The position numbers and the translations under genes were made by a program. Of a stretch of DNA of 60,746 bases, positions 1 through 7,614 are shown piece by piece; the first letter of the stretch is position 1, and every line of letters starts with the position of its first letter. Origin of the DNA: SIG673 sp045658525 (GTDB taxonomy: Bacteria > Bacillota > Clostridia > Oscillospirales > CAG-272); the NCBI GenBank assembly GCA_045658525.1, contig JAZOVD010000041.1, positions 1 through 60,746 on the forward strand, given 5' to 3'. The notes beneath the pieces were generated by a model. It was not told the origin of the DNA and did no database searches. It worked only from the letters and a program-made list of their open reading frames with translations.

Positions 1-246
1 GTTCATTCCTTTGAGGTACTGCTTCATTTCGCCGTAACCGGAAGCCTCGCATGCACGCTCGGTCATCGTGTTCTTGTAAACGTGATAATCGACGCCTGCC
101 TTGCGGAGAGCCGCACGGAGAGCTGTGTCGTCCTCAACCGTTATACCGGTGTAGTTGACGAGAACTCCTGCTGCCGCCTTCTTGATCTTCTCGGTAAGAG
201 CCTCTGTTGCTGCCTGCTTCTGAGCAAGTATCTTCGCGCTGGGCAT
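1..246 (-). CDS. rplJ: 50S ribosomal protein L10, 5' part (gene runs off the window)
   Basis: The reading frame encodes the first 82 residues of ribosomal protein L10, the stalk-base protein that binds 23S rRNA and carries the L7/L12 dimers. The N-terminal half is recognisable: a helical start, then AGVLVNYTGITVEDDTALR and KNTMTERA. The ATG is preceded by GGAGGTG at 253-259. It is downstream of its own L10 leader and a strong promoter, which fits autoregulation by the L10 complex as in other Firmicutes. The C-terminal half and any rplL lie beyond base 1. Confidence 0.95.
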   Translation of the reverse strand, partial: MPSAKILAQKQAATEALTEKIKKAAAGVLVNYTGITVEDDTALRAALRKAGVDYHVYKNTMTERACEASGYGEMKQYLKGMN

Positions 247-407
247 AGTTTTCACCTCCATATAGATTTGTCAAACAAGCCCGGGAAAACAAAAACTCCT
301 GACACAACCGAAATAGCCTTCGATCTGCCGGGAGAGAACTGTCTGTTTTTTCGGATCGGCACAACTCAAAAAAGCCGTTTTCGACCCAATTTTTCATATT
401 TGTTCTG

Positions 408-466
408 TTACCTCGGCAGGAAAACCGCATCACGGTTTATTACGTGAACCTGCTGTCTTTGGACTC
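408..466 (-). ncRNA. Ribosomal protein L10 leader (core of the 5' UTR of rplJ)
   Basis: Read on the minus strand, the 5' UTR contains GAGTCCAAAGACAGCAGG followed by a short stem and CCTGCCGAGGT, the hallmark of the Firmicutes L10 leader bound by L10(L12)4. The whole leader from the predicted start of transcription (about 470) to the rplJ ATG is about 220 nt. Several further inverted repeats lie between the core and the ribosome binding site, but I cannot tell which would act as attenuator. Confidence 0.85.
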
Positions 467-477
467 ATGACCTTGTT

Positions 478-506
478 ATTCTAACATAAATAAATTGGTT
501 TGTCAA
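478..506 (-). promoter_or_regulatory. Sigma-A promoter of rplJ
   Basis: On the minus strand a perfect TTGACA (501-506) is separated by 17 nt from TAGAAT (478-483). It lies just upstream of the L10 leader. Confidence 0.85.
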
Positions 507-547
507 TACATTTTTGAAATATTTTTTTATTTTTGAAAATCGGCGCG

Positions 548-577
548 TGAATAATCTGCCGATAAGCACGCAAACTA
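548..577 (+). promoter_or_regulatory. Candidate forespore (sigma-G/sigma-F-like) promoter
   Basis: TGAATA (548-553), a 17-nt spacer and CAAACTA (571-577) resemble the sigma-G consensus TGAATA-N17/18-CATACTA with one mismatch in the -10. It lies 34 nt before the ATG of the 67-residue small protein. The match is by eye only. Confidence 0.45.
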
Positions 578-611
578 TACGCGTATTCGTATAAATAGAA
601 AGGAAGAAATT

Positions 612-815
612 ATGATTAAAAAGAACGGAAAAAATAACGTTCCTTACACCGAAGAAGATATTTTTACGGAAGAAAATAACCCCGCTATGGCAAAGGCTAT
701 GAATATAGCCGAAAGCTTCCGCAGGGGAAGCTCGCATTTTGATCCGCTTGGAATGTGGACGGGCGTACCCGAGGACGGTAACGATCAGCCTACTCAGGAC
801 GCGGACGACCTTTAA
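612..815 (+). CDS. Small acidic conserved-looking protein, unknown function
   Basis: This 67-residue protein starts at an ATG with AGGAAG nearby. It is acidic and hydrophilic with no membrane segment. The C-terminal half, DPLGMWTGVPEDGNDQPTQDA, is a Gly/Pro/Asp-rich tail of a kind I remember from short clostridial proteins of unknown function. It is transcribed divergently from rplJ. The upstream region has a candidate sigma-G-like promoter, so a spore-related role is possible but is inference only. Confidence 0.75.
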   Translation: MIKKNGKNNVPYTEEDIFTEENNPAMAKAMNIAESFRRGSSHFDPLGMWTGVPEDGNDQPTQDADDL

Positions 816-825
816 ATTTTCGTGT

Positions 826-908
826 CATCCTGAGTGGAGAGCCGCCGAGATTCCGCCGTGCGGCGATTTTGGCAAGCCAAAATTTCGACTACGGCTCAGA
901 ATGACAGG
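826..908 (+). repeat. Inverted-repeat intergenic element (CATCCTGAG type)
   Basis: The stretch begins GTGTCATCCTGAG and ends CTCAGAATGACAGGC, so its ends are imperfect inverted repeats. It contains inner palindromes (CCGCCGTGCGGCG and TTTTGGCAAGCCAAAAT). It resembles small non-coding, MITE-like or REP-like elements common between genes in gut Clostridia. No protein is encoded. Confidence 0.6.
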
Positions 909-970
909 CGGCTCGGAATCGAACCCGTAGGGCGAGGCGCAGCCTCGGGAGCTTGTAAAAAATCCGAACT

Positions 971-1255
971 CTATATAATAAAGCATATAAGCGAAAACAC
1001 GCATACGGATGCGCCGATACCGAAAAAGAACCATTTTATCTTTTCCTTTTTCGGCAGATGTGGTTTTTGTTCTGTTCCGAACGTTGGTATAGGGGCAAAA
1101 CGGTCCGCGATGAGTCTGTTTGCCTCGGATACCATGTCGTTTTCGCTTATACGTTTGCTTTTTACTCTGTCCGATACTATGAAATACGCTTCCTCGAACA
1201 GCTCGCTTTCCGTACTGCGTATCCATACTACGTTTTTCTGACAGCCCTTTATCAT
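971..1255 (-). CDS. Small conserved-looking protein with C-terminal membrane anchor
   Basis: This 94-residue protein begins MIKGCQKNVVWIRSTES and contains LFEEAYFIVSDR and DMVSEANRLI. It ends with a basic stretch (KKEKIKW) followed by one hydrophobic segment of about 18 residues, so it is probably tail-anchored. A good GGAGGT (1263-1268) precedes the ATG. Similar small proteins with the GCQK...FEEAYF pattern are, as far as I recall, widespread in Clostridia without known function. It is divergent from spoIIR. Confidence 0.75.
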   Translation of the reverse strand: MIKGCQKNVVWIRSTESELFEEAYFIVSDRVKSKRISENDMVSEANRLIADRFAPIPTFGTEQKPHLPKKEKIKWFFFGIGASVCVFSLICFII

Positions 1256-1339
1256 TTATCCGACCTCCGAAATAATAAATTCGGGGAGATTATGGGCGTT
1301 TTAAGTGGAAAATATTCGTCCAAAATCAAAAAAACAGTT

Positions 1340-1368
1340 GTATAAAAGATCTTTTTTCGGTCAAATAT
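1340..1368 (+). promoter_or_regulatory. Weak candidate sigma-F-like promoter of spoIIR
   Basis: GTATA (1340-1344) is followed after 14 nt by GGTCAAATAT (1359-1368), a partial match to the sigma-F pattern GYWTA-N16-GGNRANAHTR. spoIIR belongs to the sigma-F regulon in known spore formers. The spacer is short and two -10 positions deviate. Confidence 0.3.
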
Positions 1369-1425
1369 CATTTTGTGTTTATCCCGAGTGCCGTTACATA
1401 TTTTGAAAACGAGGTAAATAGCATA

Positions 1426-2052
1426 ATGGCAGGAAAAAAGGCAAACGGGATATTTTTGATCGCGGTGATAGCGGTGGCTTTATTTATGGCGGCGTTAAGC
1501 GGAATCAAGGGTTCGGTCTCGGAATATACGGAGATATACGATAAGACGCTTCGTCTGCATATACCGGCAAATTCAGACTCGGAGAGCGATCAGGCGGTAA
1601 AGCTCAAGGTGCGCGACGCGATCACCGGATTATTAAAAGAACCGCTTTCCGACTGTCAGAACAGAGACGAGGCGGTAGCGGTAGTTATGAGTATGAAAGA
1701 GGAGCTTGAAGCCGAGGCGAACAGGACGTTAGCCGAAAACGGCTCGGATTACGTCGCGAATATAAGCGTTACTGAGGAATATTATCCGCGCAGAGAGTAT
1801 GAGGGGATAGCGCTCCCCGCGGGAACTTATACCTCGGTCAAGGTAGAGCTTGGAGAGGCGAAAGGACAGAATTGGTGGTGCGTTCTTTTTCCGCAGGTGT
1901 GTACGGGAACGGCTTCAAACGTAGGAGAGACGCTTGCGGACGTTGGGTTTACGGCTAACCAGATAAAGCTACTCACCAAATACGAGGACGAGGGGTATGC
2001 AGTGAAGTTTAAGATATTAGAGGTGATGTCCTACTTTCTTGAAAGAAAGTAG
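1426..2052 (+). CDS. spoIIR: Stage II sporulation protein R
   Basis: SpoIIR is the forespore-made secreted signal protein that triggers SpoIIGA processing of pro-sigma-E in the mother cell. This 208-residue protein has an N-terminal hydrophobic segment (residues about 6-24), then the family motifs LRLHIPANSDSESDQ.VKLKVRDA and NWWCVLFPQVC. The ATG at 1426 is chosen because GAGGT lies at 1411-1415; an in-frame ATG further upstream at 1375 lacks such a site. The last codons (SYFLERK) and the TAG stop are supplied by the dispersed hairpin repeat, so the native C-terminus was probably replaced by repeat sequence. Confidence 0.93.
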   Translation: MAGKKANGIFLIAVIAVALFMAALSGIKGSVSEYTEIYDKTLRLHIPANSDSESDQAVKLKVRDAITGLLKEPLSDCQNRDEAVAVVMSMKEELEAEANRTLAENGSDYVANISVTEEYYPRREYEGIALPAGTYTSVKVELGEAKGQNWWCVLFPQVCTGTASNVGETLADVGFTANQIKLLTKYEDEGYAVKFKILEVMSYFLERK

Positions 2053-2065
2053 CAAAGAACTTTTC
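2031..2065 (+). repeat. Tri-hairpin repeat, copy A (5' part only)
   Basis: It contains hairpin 1 (CTACTTTCTTGAAAGAAAGTAG) and the following CAAAGAACTTTTC, then breaks off before hairpin 2. Hairpin 1 overlaps the end of spoIIR and contains its TAG stop. Confidence 0.85.
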
Positions 2066-2089
2066 AGCATACTTTGTTGTGTACATCAA

Positions 2090-2114
2090 ACGGGCGGATT
2101 TTATATCCGCCCGT
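2090..2114. terminator. Hairpin between convergent spoIIR and the GH127 gene
   Basis: ACGGGCGGAT...ATCCGCCCGT forms a 10-bp GC-rich stem between two convergent genes. It probably works as a bidirectional terminator, although the T-tracts on both sides are broken. Confidence 0.6.
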
Positions 2115-2120
2115 TATTCG

Positions 2121-3965
2121 TTATTTTACCTTTATGATCGGCATCTCCGTCATACGCATACGCGTACAGCCGTAGGGGTAGAGGGTCATTTTGCGAGGCT
2201 CGTCGAGCGGTACACGGCTATTTGGCTCTTTGGCGCAAACAAACTCATATCCGTCCTCGCAGCCCCAGTCGATATGGCACATATCCGCGTACATAACGAC
2301 GGGCGGGTTCTTTGAGGAGAACGGAGTACCGTCTATATTTTTATTTTCTTTGACTAACTCTTTTGAGGTGAACGCGTAATTAAACTCCGATACGGTATTT
2401 GAATGGTAATCGCAGTATGGGAATTTACGTTCAACACCGTCCTTTTCGTATTCGACGATCTTTGATTCGTACTCGATCGGGAGAGAGAAGATAAGCGAGC
2501 CTGATCTTACTGCTTTCAGGGAATAGGGGCGAGAAATAAACTCGTTTTTCGCGTCAAAAGCAATAGTTATTTCGGTCGTTCCCGCTTTAAAGCCGCCGAA
2601 AACGAGCTGAGCGCGTTTTCTTATCGGCGAGCCGTTTACCGTGAGGTCACGCGCAAACGACGGGATACGAACGCGGAGCTTCATAGACGTATTCTTTTCA
2701 GCGCATACAGTGTATTTAAAGCTGTTTTCAAACGGATAATTTGAGGTAAGGGTCACTTTTACGCGATTTTTGCCGCGTTTTAACGTTACCTCCGACGGTA
2801 TCGGAGTGACCGATATGAGACCGTCGTCCGATTTCATAAACGCGGAGAGGGTGAGCTTGGGCCAACCCTGACCGAAGTTTGAGGTACAGCAGCCGAAATT
2901 CGGTTCGAGACCGAAGATGTGAGCGTCAGGGAAGTTTGTGCGGAAGAGCGATTTTCCCGGGAACGGCGTACCGTCCGTCTGGTTGCTTAACTGAACGTAC
3001 TGATGAGTCCACATATCGTCCGATATAGTGGCGGGGAGAGCGTTGAACGCGACGGTTTCGAGGCGTTCCGCCCATTTGGGGTCGCCTGTGTGGGCGTAGA
3101 GCCATTCAAACGAGTACATAAGCTCTACTACGGCACAAAGCTCAGTTCCCTGTATTGGGCTGAGTCCGGAAAGACATTCGTCACCGGTAAAGATGCCGGT
3201 GGGAGAGCCGTTATACTTCATCAAGAGCTGATAGTAATGCTCGGCGAGGTCTGTATATTCGCCGCCGATTATGTCGCGCGATACTGCCTCGGATTTGAGC
3301 ATCATCGCAAGGTTTACGACGTGGGTGTAATACGTCCATTTATTAAGGGGACGCTCCCAGGTTTTTTCTACGTCGGAGTAATTAATGCCCGTTTCTTTAA
3401 GATAAACGGCAAGCTCGTCTATCCATTTTTCGTCGGGATACCACTCTTTTAAGCGGTTGAGCGCGATAAATCCCTCGAACCAACGGTACTGTCCCCAGTT
3501 GAACGCGCGTATCTCGCCGCTTTTTAAGCTCTCGTGGAAGTTTTTCATTATGCGGAGTACGACCTTCGGGATACGTCTGTCGCGTGAGCATTCGTAATAA
3601 ACGACAAGCACCTTTGATATAAGATGGACTGCCCATATATCGTATTTGTCCTTAGGGGTCGTGCCGTTCGGGCATATCCAACCGTCCGGCTGCTGGAAAT
3701 CAAGTATCTTATCTATGTAACGCTTGGCACGTGACTTCATATCCTCGTTATCAAGAAGATATGCGAGCGGAATGAAACCGTCGAGCCAGTAGGGAACGCG
3801 TTCCCAGCCCTCGCGGTCGCCGCCTATCCATTTACTGTCGCGAACGTCGGGCCATACCTTGTCAAGGTTGCCGCAAAGGCCGTTTGCCTCTATTTCGAGC
3901 TGACGTTTCAGCCAACCGAGAGGCTTTATTTCATTTGACGTGAGGAATTGATATTTTGAGGACAT
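2121..3965 (-). CDS. GH127-type glycoside hydrolase (DUF1680, beta-L-arabinofuranosidase-like)
   Basis: This 614-residue protein matches the length and motifs of the DUF1680/GH127 family, whose characterised members release beta-L-arabinofuranose from plant glycans. It has an N-terminal alpha/alpha-barrel region (GWLKRQLEIEANGLCGNL, WIGGDREGWERVPYWLDGFIPLA) and C-terminal beta domains. The zinc-thiolate centre known from HypBA1 appears intact: Glu275-x-Cys277 (in TELCAV) and the Cys359-Cys360 pair (in NFGCCTSN). There is no signal peptide, so it is probably cytoplasmic and acts on imported oligosaccharides. AGGAG precedes the ATG. No transporter or other glycosidase is next to it. The exact substrate is not decidable. 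Confidence 0.88.
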   Translation of the reverse strand: MSSKYQFLTSNEIKPLGWLKRQLEIEANGLCGNLDKVWPDVRDSKWIGGDREGWERVPYWLDGFIPLAYLLDNEDMKSRAKRYIDKILDFQQPDGWICPNGTTPKDKYDIWAVHLISKVLVVYYECSRDRRIPKVVLRIMKNFHESLKSGEIRAFNWGQYRWFEGFIALNRLKEWYPDEKWIDELAVYLKETGINYSDVEKTWERPLNKWTYYTHVVNLAMMLKSEAVSRDIIGGEYTDLAEHYYQLLMKYNGSPTGIFTGDECLSGLSPIQGTELCAVVELMYSFEWLYAHTGDPKWAERLETVAFNALPATISDDMWTHQYVQLSNQTDGTPFPGKSLFRTNFPDAHIFGLEPNFGCCTSNFGQGWPKLTLSAFMKSDDGLISVTPIPSEVTLKRGKNRVKVTLTSNYPFENSFKYTVCAEKNTSMKLRVRIPSFARDLTVNGSPIRKRAQLVFGGFKAGTTEITIAFDAKNEFISRPYSLKAVRSGSLIFSLPIEYESKIVEYEKDGVERKFPYCDYHSNTVSEFNYAFTSKELVKENKNIDGTPFSSKNPPVVMYADMCHIDWGCEDGYEFVCAKEPNSRVPLDEPRKMTLYPYGCTRMRMTEMPIIKVK

Positions 3966-4012
3966 ACCGGTACTCCTTTTGAAATTTTAAATTGTGTTTT
4001 GTGAAAATTGTA

Positions 4013-4041
4013 CGGGTCGTCGAAGGCGCCGACCCCTACGA
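4013..4041. repeat. Short inverted repeat upstream of the GH127 gene
   Basis: GGGTCGTCGAAGGCGCCGACCC forms a short stem with a CGAAGGCG loop, flanked by TAC/GTA. It resembles dispersed intergenic palindromes; no gene is encoded here. Confidence 0.4.
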
Positions 4042-4078
4042 GTTTTGATGAGATTTTAAGTTTCGGAAGATATTTCTG

Positions 4079-4177
4079 CCTTTTTGCGAAGCAAATAACA
4101 AATCCTTTTCTCGCACGCTACACAACAAGGTAGTGTGCGAGAAAAGTTTTTTGCCTACTTTTTTTCAAAAAAGTAGG
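4079..4177 (-). repeat. Tri-hairpin repeat, copy B
   Basis: Read on the minus strand, it carries hairpin 1 (4154-4177, CCTACTTTTTTGA...GTAGG), hairpin 2 (4105-4146, stem CTTTTCTCGCACACTAC) and the small GCTTCGC hairpin 3. It lies directly behind ribF in the same orientation. The TGA stop of ribF (4165-4167) is in hairpin 1. The hairpin 2 stem differs from the other copies but stays paired. Confidence 0.88.
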
Positions 4178-5082
4178 AAGTATTCCTCTGTAACTTTACA
4201 ATCCTCCTCGATCGCTTGACGGAGAGTGTCGAGAGACGGGAAGCGCTTTTCGGGTCTCAGATAACGGTAAAGCTCGACCGTGACGGTTTTTCCGTACAGA
4301 TCGAAGCGTTTGCCTATTATATGCGTCTCGCAGGTTACGTCGCTTGCATCAGCGTTTACAGTAGGGCGAAAGCCGATATTCGTTACCGACGGGTAACGGA
4401 TACCGTCAATTACCGAAGCCGAACAGTACACCCCGAAACGTGGAACTACCCGTCCGTGTTCGAGCGACTGGTTAACGGTAGGAAAATCCATAGTCCTGCC
4501 TATGTGCTTGCCCTCTGTTATCTTAGCGGTTATTGAGAACGGACGCGCAAGGAGCATACGCGCCTCCTCGACGCTTCCGTCCGCTATAAGCGAACGTATA
4601 TAGGTAGAGCTTACCTTTTCGTTTTCTTGCGTTAACAGCATTACGGGTTCGATTATCGCTACCTCCGCGCCAAGCTCTCCCGCAACGGCTTTTAACGTCT
4701 CGGCTGAGCCTTCTCTGTTATGCCCAAAGCGGAAATCGCGCCCGCAAACGAATTTTTTTACTCCGAGATCGTTAAAAAGCCGAGTAATAAACTCTCTCGG
4801 CGTAAGATCTTTTATCGCGTTGAAATCCTCGCAAACAGCGTACTGAACTCCAAGTTCGCCGCATATCATAAGACGCGCATCTACGCTTTCTATATACGAG
4901 CCCCCGAAAGGCTTTGAAAACGTCCAGACAGCGGATACGTATCCCCTTTTTTGGTCTTTAACGGTTTCCTCTATAAGCGCTCTGTGACCGAGATGAACGC
5001 CGTCAAAGCACCCAAGAGCGCAGGATACGGGCAAGCTTATTCTATTTACAGGAGAAATACCTTCGCTAAGCTTGTATATCAT
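4165..5082 (-). CDS. ribF: Bifunctional riboflavin kinase / FAD synthetase
   Basis: RibF phosphorylates riboflavin to FMN and adenylylates FMN to FAD in the cytoplasm. The 305 residues have the usual two domains. The N-terminal nucleotidyltransferase shows GCFDGVHLGHR and STYIRSLIADGSVEEA; the C-terminal kinase shows GKHIGRTMDFPTVN and PRFGVYC...NIGFRPTV. The family's FPTAN is FPTVN here. It is the third gene of an apparent operon, 26 bp after the phosphoesterase gene. The C-terminal YFLLF and TGA stop come from repeat copy B, which suggests that insertion of the element reshaped the 3' end. Confidence 0.93.
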   Translation of the reverse strand: MIYKLSEGISPVNRISLPVSCALGCFDGVHLGHRALIEETVKDQKRGYVSAVWTFSKPFGGSYIESVDARLMICGELGVQYAVCEDFNAIKDLTPREFITRLFNDLGVKKFVCGRDFRFGHNREGSAETLKAVAGELGAEVAIIEPVMLLTQENEKVSSTYIRSLIADGSVEEARMLLARPFSITAKITEGKHIGRTMDFPTVNQSLEHGRVVPRFGVYCSASVIDGIRYPSVTNIGFRPTVNADASDVTCETHIIGKRFDLYGKTVTVELYRYLRPEKRFPSLDTLRQAIEEDCKVTEEYFLLF

Positions 5083-5108
5083 TTTCGACGTTCCCTTTCT
5101 CTGTGATC

Positions 5109-5627
5109 TTAAACAGTTTCGTGTGATATTTCAAATTTTCCGTCCGATACGGTCAGAACACCGTAAGAATACGGCTTACCCATAGGCGGTTCGCCTATAC
5201 TTCCGGGATTGAAAACGGTTATTTTCTCTCCGTTTCCGTAGTCATATTCTTCGCAAAAAGCTCTGTGCGTATGCCCGAAAAGCGCAATACGCGCGCCGTC
5301 CTTTCTCGCGCTCGACACAAGTGAGGAGACTCCGATAACGGCGTCCTTTACCTTAAACGTGTGCCCGTGACAGAAAAAGACCCTCACTCCGTCGTAAACC
5401 GCGCTTTGCACAACAGGCGTGTTGAGCGTTTCGCGGTCAACCGCAAGATCGCAGTTACCCTTTACGCAGGAGACGGCGAGTAACGGATATTCCTTTAATA
5501 CCTCGCGGAAATTACGGAGTCCGTCACCGAGAAATATCACATATTCAGCTTCGGGGTGCGTTTCAAGCGCACCCCGAAGTGTTCCGCTTGCGTAATGCAG
5601 GTCGGAAAAAATAAGTATAGTGGTCAT
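5109..5627 (-). CDS. YfcE/MJ0936-type metallophosphoesterase
   Basis: This 172-residue protein is a single calcineurin-like phosphodiesterase domain. Its metal-binding motifs are in order: FSDLH, LGDG, KGNCD, CHGH and GHTH, followed by NPGSIGEP. Members of this family hydrolyse phosphodiesters with Mn2+; the physiological substrate is usually unknown. Its ATG overlaps the stop of the acyl-CoA ligase gene in ATGA, indicating translational coupling, and ribF follows after 26 bp. Confidence 0.88.
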   Translation of the reverse strand: MTTILIFSDLHYASGTLRGALETHPEAEYVIFLGDGLRNFREVLKEYPLLAVSCVKGNCDLAVDRETLNTPVVQSAVYDGVRVFFCHGHTFKVKDAVIGVSSLVSSARKDGARIALFGHTHRAFCEEYDYGNGEKITVFNPGSIGEPPMGKPYSYGVLTVSDGKFEISHETV

Positions 5628-7261
5628 CTTGTGGTCTGTGCCTCGACCAGACGCTTCCCGCAGTATATCTCGCGCAGACGGGGCTTTTCTATCTTACCCG
5701 TAGGGTTACGCGGAACGTCAGCGAAGATTATCTTCTTCGGACGCTTGTATCTCGGAAGCGTCATACAAAATTCGTTTATCTCGTCCTCTGTGCAGGCAAC
5801 TCCCGGTTTAAGCTCGATTATAGCCGCGGCTATCTCTCCGAGACGCTCGTCGGGAAGTCCGATGACGGCAACGTCCTTTATAGCGTCGTTGGTTCTGAGG
5901 AAGTCCTCTATCTGTACGGGGTAGAGGTTCTCTCCGCCCGTGATGATAACGTCCTTTTTGCGGTCAACGAGGTATATAAATCCGTCGCTGTCGCGTTTAG
6001 CCATATCGCCTGTGTAGAGCCATTCGCCTTTAAGTATCTCTGCTGTTGCCTCGGGGTTCTTATAGTAGCATTTCATAACGCCCGGACCCTTTACCGCAAG
6101 CTCGCCGACCTCCTCGGGGCCAACCTCTTTTCCGTCGCTGCCGACTATCTTGGTCTCCCAGAGATGTCCCGCAACGCCGATAGCACCGACCTTATGTGTG
6201 TTTTCAACGCCAAGGTGAACGCAGCCGGGGCCTATTGATTCGGAAAGACCGTAGTTGGTGTCGTAATCGTGATTCGGGAATACGCTGAGCCAACGCTTGA
6301 TAAGGCTCGGCGGAACGGGCTGAGCGCCGACGTGCATAAGTCTCCACTGTGAGAGCTGATAATCGGAAAGCTTTAAATTGCCGTTTTCAAGCTCATCGAG
6401 AATGTCCTGTACCCACGGCACGAGGAGCCAGACTATCGTTGCTTTCTCCTCGGAAACGGTGCGAAGCACCCATTCGGGCTTAACGCCGCGGAGAAGTACA
6501 GCGCGGCTTCCCGCAAGAAGTGAGCCGAACCAGTGCATTTTAGCACCCGTATGGTAAAGAGGCGGAATGCAGAGGAAAACGTCGTCTCTGGTCTGTGAGT
6601 GATGCTTCTGCTCTGTACGGCAGGAATTTATAAGCGCTTTGTGAGAATGAAGTATCGCTTTCGGGAATCCCGTAGTACCCGAAGAGAAGTATATAGCCGC
6701 GTCGTCGTCCTCGTCAAGCTCGACCGCAGGGGGAAGTGACGAGCAGTATGACGACATCTTGCGGCAGTTTTCCGCAAACTCCGGAATATCCTCTCCGACG
6801 TAGAAGAAGTATTTGACCTTCTTTTTGAGCTTATCAAGAACGGATCTTACGCGCTCGGTAAAATCCTGACCGAAAACGAGGACGTCAGCGTCGGCAAGGT
6901 CAACGCAATAAGCGATCTCGTCGGCTGTGTAACGGTAGTTCATAGGAACGGCGAGCGCACCCGCTTTGAGCGCACCGAAGTAAAGCGGAAGCCATTCAAG
7001 GCAGTTCATAAGCAGTATAGCGACCTTATCGCCTTTTTTAAGACCTCTCGAAAGGAGAAGATTGGCGAAGTTATTTGCTCTTACGTTGAACTCCTTCCAG
7101 GTTATCTCGCGGCGGTATTTCTCGCTTTTAGCGGTCTCGATGAGATTAAATTCTTTCCAGGTAACGTCGTCTCCCGGTCTGTTAGCGGGGTTGATCTCGA
7201 CGAGGCTGACCTCATCGGGGTAGAATTTGGCGTTACGCTCCAAAAGCTCTGTGATTACCAT
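5624..7261 (-). CDS. AMP-forming acyl-CoA synthetase/ligase
   Basis: The product belongs to the ANL superfamily (acyl-CoA synthetases), which activates a carboxylic acid with ATP to acyl-AMP and then to the CoA thioester. Motifs are in order: P-loop YFSSGTTGFPKA, YGLSESIGPG, YTGDMAK, and the C-terminal hinge DRKKDVIITGGENLYP, with the catalytic Lys region PTGKIEKPRL at the end. ATG 7261 (GGAG 9 nt upstream) gives 545 residues; a TTG five codons earlier is possible. It is the first gene of a three-gene operon with a strong promoter at 7330-7358. The fatty or aromatic acid substrate cannot be read from the sequence. Confidence 0.9.
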   Translation of the reverse strand: MVITELLERNAKFYPDEVSLVEINPANRPGDDVTWKEFNLIETAKSEKYRREITWKEFNVRANNFANLLLSRGLKKGDKVAILLMNCLEWLPLYFGALKAGALAVPMNYRYTADEIAYCVDLADADVLVFGQDFTERVRSVLDKLKKKVKYFFYVGEDIPEFAENCRKMSSYCSSLPPAVELDEDDDAAIYFSSGTTGFPKAILHSHKALINSCRTEQKHHSQTRDDVFLCIPPLYHTGAKMHWFGSLLAGSRAVLLRGVKPEWVLRTVSEEKATIVWLLVPWVQDILDELENGNLKLSDYQLSQWRLMHVGAQPVPPSLIKRWLSVFPNHDYDTNYGLSESIGPGCVHLGVENTHKVGAIGVAGHLWETKIVGSDGKEVGPEEVGELAVKGPGVMKCYYKNPEATAEILKGEWLYTGDMAKRDSDGFIYLVDRKKDVIITGGENLYPVQIEDFLRTNDAIKDVAVIGLPDERLGEIAAAIIELKPGVACTEDEINEFCMTLPRYKRPKKIIFADVPRNPTGKIEKPRLREIYCGKRLVEAQTTR

Positions 7262-7329
7262 ATTATGTATCTCCAATCTGTCTTTTCCTGCCGATTTACG
7301 GCGGAAATTACATCTATTATTTTTAAAAT

Positions 7330-7358
7330 ATTATATCATTGCTTATTTGTTTTGTCAA
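7330..7358 (-). promoter_or_regulatory. Sigma-A promoter of the acyl-CoA ligase operon
   Basis: On the minus strand TTGACA (7353-7358) and TATAAT (7330-7335) are separated by exactly 17 nt, matching the consensus perfectly. Confidence 0.85.
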
Positions 7359-7379
7359 TAATAACAGAAAAAATAAAAT

Positions 7380-7407
7380 AAAAAAGCTCGCGAAAAGCGA
7401 GCTTTTT
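7380..7407. terminator. Intrinsic terminator behind the Asn/Gln-rich gene
   Basis: AAAAAGCTCGC-GAAA-GCGAGCTTTTT is a perfect stem with A- and T-tracts on both sides. On the minus strand it ends the 7570-7415 gene. Confidence 0.85.
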
Positions 7408-7414
7408 GAAGGAG

Positions 7415-7570
7415 TTAAGAGCGTTTATTGTTATTCTGGTTGTTATTCTGACTGTTGTTCTGATTGTTATTCTGCTGATTCTGATTATTGTTCTGCTGAT
7501 TTTTGCTGTTCTTCTGACTATTGTTTTGATTATTATTCTGCTGATTGCGGTTCTGGTTGTTCTGATCCAT
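7415..7570 (-). CDS. Asn/Gln-rich low-complexity mini-protein
   Basis: This 51-residue protein begins MDQNNQNRNQQ and is almost entirely Asn and Gln with a few Ser and Lys, ending NNNKRS. AAAGGAG lies upstream of the ATG and a perfect terminator follows the stop, so it looks like a real gene rather than a simple repeat. It starts 44 bp behind the second TSUP half-gene on the same strand. Gamma-type small spore proteins are also Gln/Asn-rich, but no SASP motif is recognisable. Its function is unknown; phase separation or spore storage are only ideas. Confidence 0.65.
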   Translation of the reverse strand: MDQNNQNRNQQNNNQNNSQKNSKNQQNNNQNQQNNNQNNSQNNNQNNNKRS

Positions 7571-7614
7571 TCGTATCAACTCCTTTCCCTTATTATTGTT
7601 TCCGAAAAAAACGC

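Noticed and set aside
905..940. tRNA-like T-arm sequence (GGAATCGAACCC)
   Set aside because: No acceptor stem, D-arm or anticodon arm can be formed around it; it is part of the repeat's flank. No tRNA or rRNA gene was found in the window.
825..1226. Open frames on both strands across the inverted-repeat element and the small minus-strand gene
   Set aside because: They run through the non-coding repeat; only the 971-1255 frame has a ribosome binding site and family-like sequence.
2031..2065. Interpretation of the repeat as CRISPR
   Set aside because: Copies are kilobases apart, there are no spacers of equal length and no cas genes.
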